A DNA stretch of 64,000 bases from Cyanobium usitatum str. Tous. Lineage in GTDB: Bacteria; Cyanobacteriota; Cyanobacteriia; PCC-6307; Cyanobiaceae. Position numbers and translations under genes: made by a program. The notes below the pieces were generated by a model. That model was not told where the DNA came from. It saw only the letters and a program-made list of their open reading frames with translations, and did no database searches. Each line of letters begins with the position of its first letter. Position 1 is the first letter of the stretch. Positions 1-7,064 of this stretch are shown here, one piece after another. Location of the stretch: contig NZ_PXXO01000003.1 of NCBI RefSeq assembly GCF_003011885.1, positions 62,001-126,000 on the forward strand, read 5' to 3'.

Positions 1-692
1 CCTATCTGGAGGGCTGGCAAGCAATCGCAGAAGCCAACCGTATCTTTGGATTTGACGGCTGGCAGCGCGAAACGATTGCCGTGCAGTGCGTCGCTGAGCG
101 GGAGCGCACCCTCGGCAGTAGCAACCGCGCCGGCTGGGGCGTTACCTACACCGCCCGCGTTCGCATCTGCGTTGGCGCAGATGCGGCAAGCCAAGTCATC
201 CGTGAAGGCAGCGGCGCCGGCCACGGCATCGACGCCGATTTGGGCCAGGCCCATGAATCGGCCCTCAAGGAGGCCGAAACCGACGCCATGAAGCGCGCCT
301 TGATGACCTTTGGCAATCCGTTCGGCCTGGCGCTCTACGACAAGCAGCAGCGGGAGGTCACCAGCTCCACCGCTCCCACGTCCTCCCGCCACGTACCGGC
401 AGCTCAGCGCAACAGTGCCGCTGCCGAGCCCATGGCAGAGGTGGGCCTGGAGCCCCTCGATCCAGCCACCGTCCAGAAGATCCTGGCCACCGTGCGGGGA
501 TTGCCCCGCCCGGCTCTGGAGGGCTTCACCAAGGCATTCCGTAAGCGGTTCCAGGTGCCGCCTGATGCTCCCTCGATCGCCGACCGGATCTGCCAGCGGC
601 GGCACCACGACTGGATCGAGACGTTTCTCGTGTCGCACACCGCCGACAGGCATCCCGCGGTAGCGGCTGGAGCTGCGTCAGAGGCCAGATGA
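1..692 (+). CDS. Rad52/Rad22-family recombination mediator, 5' truncated by the window
   Basis: The reading frame is open from the first bases and ends at 692, so the start lies upstream of the window. The visible N-terminal part carries the Rad52 core signature YLEGWQAIAEANRIFGFDGW, followed by a stretch typical of Rad52-fold single-strand annealing proteins (GWGVTYTARVRI, then ALKEAETDAMKRALMTFGN). These proteins bind single-stranded DNA and promote strand annealing. In bacteria they are mostly carried by phages, plasmids and some cyanobacteria. The C-terminal half (about 110 residues) is not conserved in any way I recognise. The family call is firm; whether the gene is chromosomal or of mobile origin cannot be told from here. 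Confidence 0.88.
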   Translation, partial: YLEGWQAIAEANRIFGFDGWQRETIAVQCVAERERTLGSSNRAGWGVTYTARVRICVGADAASQVIREGSGAGHGIDADLGQAHESALKEAETDAMKRALMTFGNPFGLALYDKQQREVTSSTAPTSSRHVPAAQRNSAAAEPMAEVGLEPLDPATVQKILATVRGLPRPALEGFTKAFRKRFQVPPDAPSIADRICQRRHHDWIETFLVSHTADRHPAVAAGAASEAR

Positions 693-744
693 GCGGATCC
701 GAAGTGGATCCACCTCATTGGGCTATGGGTGTAGACGGGACCGG

Positions 745-1668
745 TCAGCTCCAGATCTGTTGCTCTTGCCAGCCCACAGGGCAGCCCATGGCTGCTTGCT
801 GCTCGCTTGGCATTGGTGAAATGACTTTCGCCATGCGCGAGGGCCAGGTGCTGAGAGGCGCAACCTTGCGCACGATGATGGCCATCACGACAAGGTAGTT
901 GTACAGATTCTTGGATGGCTGGACGCCTTCTTCGTCAACATCATCCAGCACAAGGAGGTGCTGGAGCTTCTTTATCTTCGGGAGCCGCTTGACGATGAGA
1001 CGGTTCCAGAGCCGGCCGTGGTGGGCGCTGATATTTCTGAGCAGATTCAGGGAGTGCAAGACACCATTCAGCACCTGGGCCGTCGGCATTCCCAGGGATC
1101 GCGCCACCTTGGTCTTGCTGTCCAGCTCTGTTGCAGCAATCCAGACGCGCAGCGTGCCAAGGGAAATCAGCTCCGTCATTGCCCAGATCGGGGGAAGCTC
1201 GGGCTCTGAGTAGGTCTGCTGGTAATGAATCACGAAGGTTTCATTGCTTTGCTGCAGCTGATCACGCAGCTGCTTGATCTGTTTTTCGTGATTAAAGTCA
1301 GGCCTAAATAGCTGCTGCTCAAGGTAAGAGTGGGGGCCATGCTTGATGCTCAGCTCTTGAACCCAAGCTGATCTGGCGGCGATTTCGATTCGCTCAATGG
1401 CGTCAATCACCAGCAACCGAATCAGACGGTCCCTGTCATAGAGCTCAATCACCTGCTCAAAACTGGAGCCAGGCTTGAAACGATGGCTTCTGGTCTCCCC
1501 TAGAGCTGGAGGTTCTTCAAAAAACAGCCAATACGCGCTCAAGCGGTAGTAGCCGATCAGTTCGAGAGCATTCAGCGCTAGGTCGTCTGACCCAACCAGC
1601 AGACCTCGATCGCGTAACTGCTTGAGCTGGTCTGGAATGTTCAGCGGAGGCTTGGAATACCTCAACAA
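745..1668 (-). CDS. Abi family protein (Abi_2-like, phage abortive infection)
   Basis: A 307-residue protein that begins with the family's usual N-terminus: YSKPPL near residue 4, then QLKQLRDRGLLV, then ALNALELIGYYRLSAYW. Later come a DRDRLIRLLVIDAIERIEIAARS segment and an R-N-x6-H-x-R-L-W element (RNISAHHGRLWN), HEPN-like in appearance. AbiD/AbiF-type members stop phage propagation, probably as RNases. The start is a TTG (1668, or the next codon at 1665); I chose it because the conserved KPPL motif follows at once and no ATG lies nearby. It converges with the Rad52 gene, which ends 52 bp away. The family is confident; function in this host is inferred. Confidence 0.85.
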   Translation of the reverse strand: MLRYSKPPLNIPDQLKQLRDRGLLVGSDDLALNALELIGYYRLSAYWLFFEEPPALGETRSHRFKPGSSFEQVIELYDRDRLIRLLVIDAIERIEIAARSAWVQELSIKHGPHSYLEQQLFRPDFNHEKQIKQLRDQLQQSNETFVIHYQQTYSEPELPPIWAMTELISLGTLRVWIAATELDSKTKVARSLGMPTAQVLNGVLHSLNLLRNISAHHGRLWNRLIVKRLPKIKKLQHLLVLDDVDEEGVQPSKNLYNYLVVMAIIVRKVAPLSTWPSRMAKVISPMPSEQQAAMGCPVGWQEQQIWS

Positions 1669-1848
1669 ACGTCCGCTGGGAAGAGTGACCCCCCTGTTTG
1701 GGCATGCCGGGAGCCGGCAGAGGCCTGGAGGGTGTTGCTCTCAAAAAAATAGCAGGTGGGTCAACCGTCGTGAGATCGGCCCAGCAAAACCGCGGCAGCC
1801 AGACGATTGGAGGCGTGCTAGTACGGATGTACGCATCAAGAGTGGTTC

Positions 1849-2133
1849 ATGGGTGTCTCTCTCCCCCGGTCAATGGAGCTGACTGCAAGGCTCGAAACCT
1901 CTGTTGAGGAGTGGCCGTACCTCGATGGGGACGTGCTGGTGAAGACCCGCAGCCGCAAGGTCTGCATGACCTGCCACTGGTTCCGGCACCACGCCGGTGC
2001 GAACTGCATCCCCGTGCTCACCTGTCAGCTGCACCAGGGGCTGATCGCCCATGGCGAGCACCTCACCAGCCGCTGTCAGGGCTGGACCGACGACATGGTG
2101 CGCCAGAAGGGGTGGGCGCCGGAGGTGGCCTGA
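1849..2133 (+). CDS. small Cys/His-rich protein, possible zinc-binding
   Basis: A 94-residue protein with cysteines and histidines in a compact block (VCMTCHWFRHH, then CIPVLTCQLHQGL, then HLTSRCQGW). The CxxC followed by three further cysteines suggests one zinc site. The N-terminal part is acidic and has no signal peptide. The start could be 1849 or the ATG at 1873; neither has a clear ribosome binding site. It is followed 10 bp later by the DUF1651 gene. I do not recognise a named family; zinc binding is inferred from residue spacing only. Confidence 0.55.
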   Translation: MGVSLPRSMELTARLETSVEEWPYLDGDVLVKTRSRKVCMTCHWFRHHAGANCIPVLTCQLHQGLIAHGEHLTSRCQGWTDDMVRQKGWAPEVA

Positions 2134-2143
2134 GCAGCTCCCG

Positions 2144-2428
2144 ATGAACGTCACGGACAGGCCTGGCCGGCTGCCGCTCTCTCCGCAAGAGGGCTGGATC
2201 AGTGATGGCCGCCAGGTGCTGCATTTTCAGCCGCGCCGCTACGACCGCTGGAGCCAGAGCCTGGAGGTGACGCTCGGGGAGTTGATCCCCGGGGAGGCCG
2301 CGCCCCTGCTGAAACGCCGCAGGGAGCTGACGCGGGAGCAGGCGGTCAAGCTCTGGACCCAGAAGCAGCGGCAGGGCTGGCGGGCTTGTGTGCCGCAGTG
2401 GATACCGCCGAAACCTCCGCGCTCCTGA
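2144..2428 (+). CDS. DUF1651 domain protein
   Basis: A 94-residue protein with the layout of DUF1651, a family found almost only in marine and freshwater picocyanobacteria: a GWISDGRQVLHFQP start, then a central EPLLKxRR-like segment (EAAPLLKRRRELTREQA), then a WTQKQRQGW tail. The function of the family is unknown. I chose the ATG at 2144 over upstream in-frame codons because the upstream extension overlaps the preceding gene and is low-complexity arginine-rich. It is a useful taxonomic marker for the Synechococcus/Prochlorococcus lineage. Confidence 0.8.
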   Translation: MNVTDRPGRLPLSPQEGWISDGRQVLHFQPRRYDRWSQSLEVTLGELIPGEAAPLLKRRRELTREQAVKLWTQKQRQGWRACVPQWIPPKPPRS

Positions 2429-2460
2429 AGAAACCACTGCGTTGGTTTTTACACGCCACG

Positions 2461-2727
2461 ATGGGGGCACGTCATGGTCTCGCTGTGCTTCTGAACCCGT
2501 TCTGTCCGTTCAGCACGGCCAAGGTGGTGGCCCTCAAGGCCACGGTGTTGCTGCTGCTCACCCTGCTGATCAAGGCGAGGGTGCAGATTGCGGCTGGCTC
2601 AGCACTGGGTATCACCCTGTTGTTGCTGCAGACCCTGGTGTTCCTGGCCATTAGCGGTGGCCTCGTGCTGGCGGCCGGCGGGGCCGCTCTCTACGCCACG
2701 CAGCAGCGCCGGCCTTCAGCTGCCTGA
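2461..2727 (+). CDS. small two-helix membrane protein, hypothetical
   Basis: An 88-residue product with two clear hydrophobic segments: ALKATVLLLLTLLIK at about residues 24-38, and from ITLLLLQTLVFLAISGG on through VLAAGGAALY. A short basic tail follows. It is probably an inner-membrane protein. The frame is open further upstream, to 2386; I chose the ATG at 2461 because the upstream part overlaps the DUF1651 gene. No family is recognised. The next gene, a NUDIX hydrolase, starts 9 bp after its stop, so the two may be co-transcribed. Confidence 0.5.
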   Translation: MGARHGLAVLLNPFCPFSTAKVVALKATVLLLLTLLIKARVQIAAGSALGITLLLLQTLVFLAISGGLVLAAGGAALYATQQRRPSAA

Positions 2728-2736
2728 GGTTGACCC

Positions 2737-3159
2737 ATGGCCGTTGAAGTTGCCCTGGCGATGCTGCAGCGGGATGGTCGCTGGCTGATGCAGCTGCGCG
2801 ACGAGATCCCAAACATCGTCGCCCCCGGTTGCTGGGGACTCTTTGGTGGGCACCTCGATGCCGGCGAAACGCCGGAGCAGGCGCTGCGGCGGGAGCTCCT
2901 AGAGGAGATCAGCTGGCAGCCAAACGAGCTGGAGTTCACCATGGTGCACCACATCCATCGGCGCACGGCCCACGTCTTCCACTCTGAGCTATCGGTGCCT
3001 CTGGAGCAGCTGCGGCTGTTGGAGGGCCAGGACATGGCCCTGGTGAGCCCAGAGGAACTGCTGTCTGGATCGATCTGGAGCAGTCATCTGGGTAGCCATC
3101 GTCCCCTGGCCGATGGGCTGCTGGATGTGATGCAGCACGTACTTCAAAGACAGACCTGA
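2737..3159 (+). CDS. NUDIX hydrolase
   Basis: A 140-residue protein with a complete Nudix box at about residues 38-60: GHLDAGETPEQALRRELLEE, matching GX5EX7REUXEEXGU. NUDIX enzymes hydrolyse nucleoside diphosphates linked to another group, using Mg2+ held by the REXXEE glutamates. Substrate cannot be predicted. The length is normal for a single-domain member and the ATG at 2737 fits the family start. It follows the small membrane protein closely and precedes a methyltransferase gene after a 270-bp spacer. Confidence 0.9.
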   Translation: MAVEVALAMLQRDGRWLMQLRDEIPNIVAPGCWGLFGGHLDAGETPEQALRRELLEEISWQPNELEFTMVHHIHRRTAHVFHSELSVPLEQLRLLEGQDMALVSPEELLSGSIWSSHLGSHRPLADGLLDVMQHVLQRQT

Positions 3160-3431
3160 GCAGGCGCAGCCCTGAGTTGTTTGTCCAATCCCTCCATAAA
3201 TCTTGGGCTATTAAGCCCGAGCTGGAATCACAGCAAAGAAGGTCAAGCTCCAAGCATCCCTTCTCTGAGATGGGATCCCTTTCCTTTCCTGTCAGGCTCC
3301 AGACAGCCGATCCGCGAATCCACAGCCACTCGATCGGCAGGCCTTGGTGTGAGGAATGGACTGCCGCAACCGGTGCTAAGGCGTCCACCCACGGGGCGCC
3401 TTTTGAATGCTGTGCAGCTGGGATCCGCACC

Positions 3432-4037
3432 ATGGCCGTATCGAACTGGGACCAGCGCTACCGCGAGGGCAGTGATCGTTGGGAGCTGGGCATGCCAGCG
3501 CCACCGCTGGAGACCTTTCTGCGCACTGACAGCCGAGCACCCCAGCCACCGGGTCGAGTGTTGGTTCCTGGCTGCGGCCGAGGTCATGAGGCTGCCTTAC
3601 TGGCCGAGTTGGGTTACGAGGCGATCGGGCTGGACTTCAGCAGCGAGGCCATCCATCGCGCCCAAGCGGTGCACGGTTCCGATCGCGCTGATTTGCGCTG
3701 GCTACAGGCTGATCTATTTGACGGGATGGCACTGGCGGCAGCCGGCATCAGCCCCGGCAGCCTGCAGGGCGTGTTGGAGCACACCTGCTTCTGCGCGATC
3801 GATCCAGCTCAGCGCGGGGCTTATCTAGAAGCTGTGCAGAAGTTGCTGGACCCTGGGGGCTGGTTGCTGGGTCTGTTCTGGTGCCATCAGCGCCCGGATG
3901 GTCCCCCTTGGGGCAGCGACCCGGCGCTACTGGAGCAGCAGCTGGGGGAGGCCGGATTCCACCCGGAGATATGGGAGCCAGCACAGGGCTCAGCCCCCGA
4001 GCGCGACAACGAATGGCTGGGACTCTGGCGGCGCTGA
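3432..4037 (+). CDS. TPMT-family SAM-dependent methyltransferase
   Basis: A 201-residue class I methyltransferase resembling the thiopurine S-methyltransferase (TPMT) family. It has an early W(x)2RY motif (NWDQRYREG), then motif I VLVPGCGRGHEA at about residues 43-54, an acidic motif II end (AIGLDFS), and a later VLEHTCFCAID segment typical of the family. It probably methylates a small molecule such as a thiol, chalcogen or halide. The frame is open to 3177, but the ATG at 3432 puts the family N-terminus right at the start. Substrate is unknown. Confidence 0.82.
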   Translation: MAVSNWDQRYREGSDRWELGMPAPPLETFLRTDSRAPQPPGRVLVPGCGRGHEAALLAELGYEAIGLDFSSEAIHRAQAVHGSDRADLRWLQADLFDGMALAAAGISPGSLQGVLEHTCFCAIDPAQRGAYLEAVQKLLDPGGWLLGLFWCHQRPDGPPWGSDPALLEQQLGEAGFHPEIWEPAQGSAPERDNEWLGLWRR

Positions 4038-4244
4038 GCACCTGTACAGACAGAACCTGCACACCAAAAACGGAGGAGTAGTGCAAAAAGCTCGAATTAT
4101 TGGAGCGCAGCGCTCAGGGCCTTGTAGCCACCGTGGACCTTCCTACGGGCAGACCGTTTGAGCAGCCTGCGATGACGGTGAGAAATCGAATACCAGCCCC
4201 ACTGATGGGCGCTACATTAAAGAACGTATTCGACTTGATTTCCC

Positions 4245-4625
4245 ATGCTCACCGGCTCGGATCTGCTCGCCAAGGTAAAAGAGCTAGGCGATATCTCCAA
4301 GTCCGAGTTGGTGCGCGAATGCGGCTATGTGAGCACCAAAAAAGATGGCAGCGAGCGCATCAACTTCACTGCCTTCTACGAGGCGCTGCTAAGCGCCAAG
4401 GGTGTGAACCTCGGCATCGATAGCGCCGGTCGGGGCACTGGCAAGGGTGGCCGCAAGCTGAGCCACACCACCAAGGTGCAGTTCAATGGCAATCTCATGG
4501 TGGGAAAGGCCTACACCGCCATGCTCGATCTCAAGCCAGGTGACGAATTTGAAATCAAACTGGGCAACAAGCAAATCAAGCTAATTCCCTTGGGCGGCGA
4601 AAAAGAATCTTCTACAGAAGTCTGA
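4245..4625 (+). CDS. cyAbrB-type transcriptional regulator
   Basis: A 126-residue cyanobacterial AbrB-like protein. The N-terminus LTGSDLLAKVKELGDISKSE, then GYVSTKKDGSERINFTAFYEALL and KGVNLG, is the cyAbrB hallmark. The C-terminal part (VQFNGNLMVGKAYTAMLDLKPGDEFEIKLGNKQIKLIPL) is the AbrB swapped-hairpin-like DNA-binding domain. In cyanobacteria these proteins tune nitrogen, carbon and stress genes. The gene stands alone, with an imperfect inverted repeat (4622-4666) just after its stop. Confidence 0.93.
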   Translation: MLTGSDLLAKVKELGDISKSELVRECGYVSTKKDGSERINFTAFYEALLSAKGVNLGIDSAGRGTGKGGRKLSHTTKVQFNGNLMVGKAYTAMLDLKPGDEFEIKLGNKQIKLIPLGGEKESSTEV

Positions 4626-4833
4626 AAACCAGCCGTAGAAGGAGTACTCACCAGCCCTGTTTTCAGGCCTAGCCAGAGCTGAACGCAGTAATTGGGTAGG
4701 TATCTATGCCACGACGCCTGCTGGTGGGTTAAATGTTGCTGAGAAGCATGGCCACCCAGGGCTCGGCTTTGCTGCCAGCGTTACGAGTCCGATCGGCCAT
4801 GCACCTTCCATTCCACTATGGCGGCTTTAAGTA

Positions 4834-5004
4834 TCAATCTTGCAGCAACTCTTCTAGTAATCGTTGGACGACTTCCGTCCTGGTCTTTACGCCAAAATGA
4901 TCACGCAAGGCGTTGATCTTCTCAAAGGTTTTGCGAGATAAATTTAGCCGCACAGTTACATTAATGGAATCGTGGTTAATGCTTTCTTCGGGTTCGGGAT
5001 TCAT
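4834..5004 (-). CDS. small ribbon-helix-helix-like protein
   Basis: A 56-residue product. A basic beta-strand-like part (INVTVRLNLSRKTFEKINALR) is followed by helices (FGVKTRTEVVQRLLEELL), the pattern of RHH (CopG/Arc) DNA-binding proteins. The start was set at the ATG at 5004 because the extension to 5169 is a low-complexity Arg/Ser stretch lying inside the preceding gene. It is the third gene of a minus-strand run headed by a TPR protein under a copy of the bipartite motif. It may regulate this cluster; similar RHH-like proteins sit beside the other small-exported-protein clusters. Confidence 0.6.
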   Translation of the reverse strand: MNPEPEESINHDSINVTVRLNLSRKTFEKINALRDHFGVKTRTEVVQRLLEELLQD

Positions 5005-5047
5005 GACAGGGCTGGAAATAGTTGAAATGAGTAGAGCGGACGAACTG

Positions 5048-5245
5048 CTAAGGCCTTTCGGTCGGTGCCTGCGAGGCCTCGACAGGAGCGCTCTGGCAGG
5101 AATAGATGTTGCCCGACGCTTGGCAAATGTACTCGGTTTTAAAGTTTGAGTACACAAACGTATTGCCACCCTTTAAGACGACATATCCGATCCCTAGCCA
5201 TTGCTGAGCACATATCGCCAGTATTGACGTGCAGATGAAGCTCAT
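5048..5245 (-). CDS. small membrane or exported protein translationally coupled to TPR gene
   Basis: A 65-residue product starting MSFICTSILAICAQQWLGIG, a hydrophobic segment that can be a membrane anchor or signal sequence, followed by a tyrosine/cysteine-containing part (FVYSNFKTEYICQASGNIYSC) and a short polar tail. Its ATG overlaps the TGA of the upstream TPR gene in an ATGA junction. This strongly suggests translational coupling and is the main evidence that it is real. No family is recognised. Small size, hydrophobic N-terminus and cysteines make it similar in kind to the other small exported proteins here. Confidence 0.55.
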   Translation of the reverse strand: MSFICTSILAICAQQWLGIGYVVLKGGNTFVYSNFKTEYICQASGNIYSCQSAPVEASQAPTERP

Positions 5246-5862
5246 TGGATTGCTTCGCAATTGATGGCGGGATTGTCTTGCTTTCTGGGCCTCTTCTTGT
5301 TTAGCTTTTTCTCTTCACGTTGCCGGGCTTCTTCGAGGAGGAGCTTGACCAGTCTTCTGAGGTAGGGACTTCTTCTCAGTTTTGCAATCTCAATGTCTTC
5401 TAGTGCCAAAGTGATCTTGTCCTCGAGCATGTAAGAAGCTGCCCTGAGTAAGTGAACCCCTCGCGTCTCGGGCTTGCAATCCAAAAGCTTGGTATATGCC
5501 GCTATCGCCATTTTGTGGTTCCCTTGCCTTGCCATGGCATAGCCATAGGAATGCCAGATGTCTACAAAGTTAGGCTCGCGAAAAATGCACTCCCTGAAAT
5601 CATCCGCCGCTTTTCCATACCAAGCAAGACGTGCGTAGTAGAGGCCCCTTTGATACAGGCAAAAAGGGTGCCTCTGGCACTGGTCCATTCCGGAAGACAA
5701 GACCTTGATAGCTAACTTCAGCTCATCTGCTTCCGCGTACTCCTTCGCCGATTCAATCCATTGATAAACACGCCAGTCCACACTGTGATCTGGAAATGCC
5801 GATAGGTCCAGTGGTAATGCTTCAAGGACCTCCAGCGTGACTCTGTTTTCCTGGGGCTCCAT
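5242..5862 (-). CDS. TPR repeat protein
   Basis: A 206-residue soluble protein made mainly of tetratricopeptide repeats, for example HPFCLYQRGLYYARLAWYGK, then FVDIWHSYGYAMARQGNHKM, then HLLRAASYMLEDKITLAL, with a lysine/arginine-rich C-terminus. TPRs bind other proteins or peptides. No signal peptide is visible, so it is probably cytoplasmic. The ATG at 5862 lies only 31 nt from the GAAC half of a minus-strand copy of the bipartite motif (5884-5914), divergent from the lipoprotein gene. A binding partner in the same cluster is likely but unproven. Confidence 0.75.
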   Translation of the reverse strand: MEPQENRVTLEVLEALPLDLSAFPDHSVDWRVYQWIESAKEYAEADELKLAIKVLSSGMDQCQRHPFCLYQRGLYYARLAWYGKAADDFRECIFREPNFVDIWHSYGYAMARQGNHKMAIAAYTKLLDCKPETRGVHLLRAASYMLEDKITLALEDIEIAKLRRSPYLRRLVKLLLEEARQREEKKLNKKRPRKQDNPAINCEAIQ

Positions 5863-5883
5863 GCTTGTTTTCGCTTGCCACTG

Positions 5884-5914
5884 CTTTTAGTTCCGAGGGC
5901 GATTTGCTGATTCC
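5884..5914 (-). promoter_or_regulatory. bipartite motif, copy 1 (upstream of TPR gene)
   Basis: Read on the minus strand: TGGAATCAG, then 13 nt to GAACTAAAAG, with the exact spacing of the other copies. The start codon of the TPR gene is 31 nt from the first base of GAAC, the shortest leader of the set. It forms a divergent pair with copy 2, only 10 bp away. Confidence 0.75.
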
Positions 5915-5924
5915 AAGTGGATTT

Positions 5925-5955
5925 GGAATCACCCTCAAGCAACCAGAACGAGGAG
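5925..5955 (+). promoter_or_regulatory. bipartite motif, copy 2 (upstream of lipoprotein-like gene)
   Basis: TGGAATCAC, then 13 nt to GAACGAGGAG. The ATG of the downstream gene is 68 nt after the first base of GAAC. A small stem (GGAC-ACAA-GTCC, 5970-5981) lies in the leader. Back to back with copy 1. Confidence 0.8.
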
Positions 5956-6013
5956 AGGGCAGCAGCACGGGACACAAGTCCATCAGCCGCACCTTCACCC
6001 AAGTAAAAGGACT

Positions 6014-6334
6014 ATGGAATCCACGAAAAACAACAGCTGGCCAGTTCTGGGCGCAGCCTTTCTCATTCTTTGCGGAATCTGTACTGCATGTAGCGGCGGT
6101 AGTCAAGGGATGACTGACTACCAGCGGTCTCAAGTTCAACTCCAACAGCAGCAGCTTAATCAGCAGTCAATTGACAGTGCTCGTCAGGCTGCTCAAAGTG
6201 CCATGAACAATGCAACACAACTGCTGAATTCACCGGTCCCAGAATATGGTGTTGACCCGAACCAATCACAGACCAACTGTGTCACTGGAGCTGATTACAT
6301 GGGAAGGTTGGTGACCCAATGCAACAGCCAGTGA
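6014..6334 (+). CDS. putative small lipoprotein, Gln-rich
   Basis: A 106-residue protein with an N-terminal signal-type segment (WPVLGAAFLILCGICTAC) ending in an ICTAC sequence that could serve as a lipobox, followed by a Gly/Ser linker. The mature part is rich in Gln, Asn and Ser (QVQLQQQQLNQQSIDSARQA), helical at first, then CVTGADYMGRLVTQC with two cysteines at the end. It is likely anchored in the periplasm or outer surface. It is transcribed from copy 2 of the bipartite motif and converges with the secreted-protein gene 6339-7061. Confidence 0.65.
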   Translation: MESTKNNSWPVLGAAFLILCGICTACSGGSQGMTDYQRSQVQLQQQQLNQQSIDSARQAAQSAMNNATQLLNSPVPEYGVDPNQSQTNCVTGADYMGRLVTQCNSQ

Positions 6335-6338
6335 TTGG

Positions 6339-7061
6339 TTATCGACAAGCTCGTTGAATCACTGTTTGTTGAAGCTGCTTGATGGCGCTGCCTTCTGGAG
6401 CCTTATCGGAGAACAGCAGGGCCAGGGCAAGACCTTGCTGTTTGGTATTCAGTGCCGATTGGATTGACCCGCGCCAGGCCTGTGGATCAGATCCCAATTT
6501 TCGAATCTTGGCTTCCGTTTCTGACATGACTTCAGATGATCCTGCAACCAAGTTGTAACTAGCAAAATCACCCCCTGAGGCTCCCTTTGGCCGGACTCTT
6601 AATGTGAGTCTCTGGTTTGGACTCAGGGGCTGAATAGGCCAGGCAATGGGTCCTTCGATGCTCTTGGTGCTGGACGCTAGCTTTTGCCAGAGAATCCCAT
6701 CTTGGTTCTCAAGGCGAAGCTCATTTAAGGGGCCTTTAACAACAATTGTTGGTCGACTAACCAATGCCCGCAGGCTGGATCCTGATCCGATCTCGGCGGC
6801 AGATGCCCCTGGCGAGACCACACAAACACTGCCATCGCTACTACTACGACTGCCTCCCACCGCACTGGGGGTGCCGATTCCGACGAGTTCCCTGATTTGC
6901 TCAAGCAGACTGGGCTGAGGAGGTTTTGGCTTGTTCGCGGGCTTAGCGGCTGATGCCGCACTGAGCTGGGGCAATAGCAATGGGCCTGACAAGCAAAGTC
7001 CCAGAAGCCAAGGGCTGAGTCTGCTGTTGGCTGTTGCCCGGTAGGAGGAGGTTTTTTTCAT
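6339..7061 (-). CDS. secreted protein of CHAT-CHASE2 operon, possibly DUF928-like
   Basis: A 240-residue protein with a signal peptide (basic start, LLGLCLSGPLLLPQLSAASA, cleavage near residue 38). The mature part has a Ser/Gly-rich region and a beta-rich domain (SLRALVSRPTIVVKGPLNEL, then ENQDGILWQKL, then PNQRLTLRVRPKG). The layout recalls DUF928, a cyanobacterial periplasmic family often encoded with CHASE2-CHAT proteins, but I am not certain of membership. It starts 3 nt after the stop of the CHAT-CHASE2 gene, so it is the last gene of a tightly packed operon. Confidence 0.65.
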   Translation of the reverse strand: MKKTSSYRATANSRLSPWLLGLCLSGPLLLPQLSAASAAKPANKPKPPQPSLLEQIRELVGIGTPSAVGGSRSSSDGSVCVVSPGASAAEIGSGSSLRALVSRPTIVVKGPLNELRLENQDGILWQKLASSTKSIEGPIAWPIQPLSPNQRLTLRVRPKGASGGDFASYNLVAGSSEVMSETEAKIRKLGSDPQAWRGSIQSALNTKQQGLALALLFSDKAPEGSAIKQLQQTVIQRACR

Positions 7062-7064
7062 CTT

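Noticed and set aside
3225-3255. GGAATCAC, a perfect first half of the bipartite motif
   Set aside because: The second half at the right spacing reads AAGCTCC, not GAAC, and no start codon follows at the usual distance.
4081-4161. 26-codon frame with GTG start and GGAGGAG before it
   Set aside because: The ribosome binding site is good, but the frame is too short and has no other support.
4622-4666. Inverted repeat CTGAAAAC / GTTTTCAG after the cyAbrB gene
   Set aside because: The loop is 29 nt and no T-tract follows, so I do not call it a terminator.
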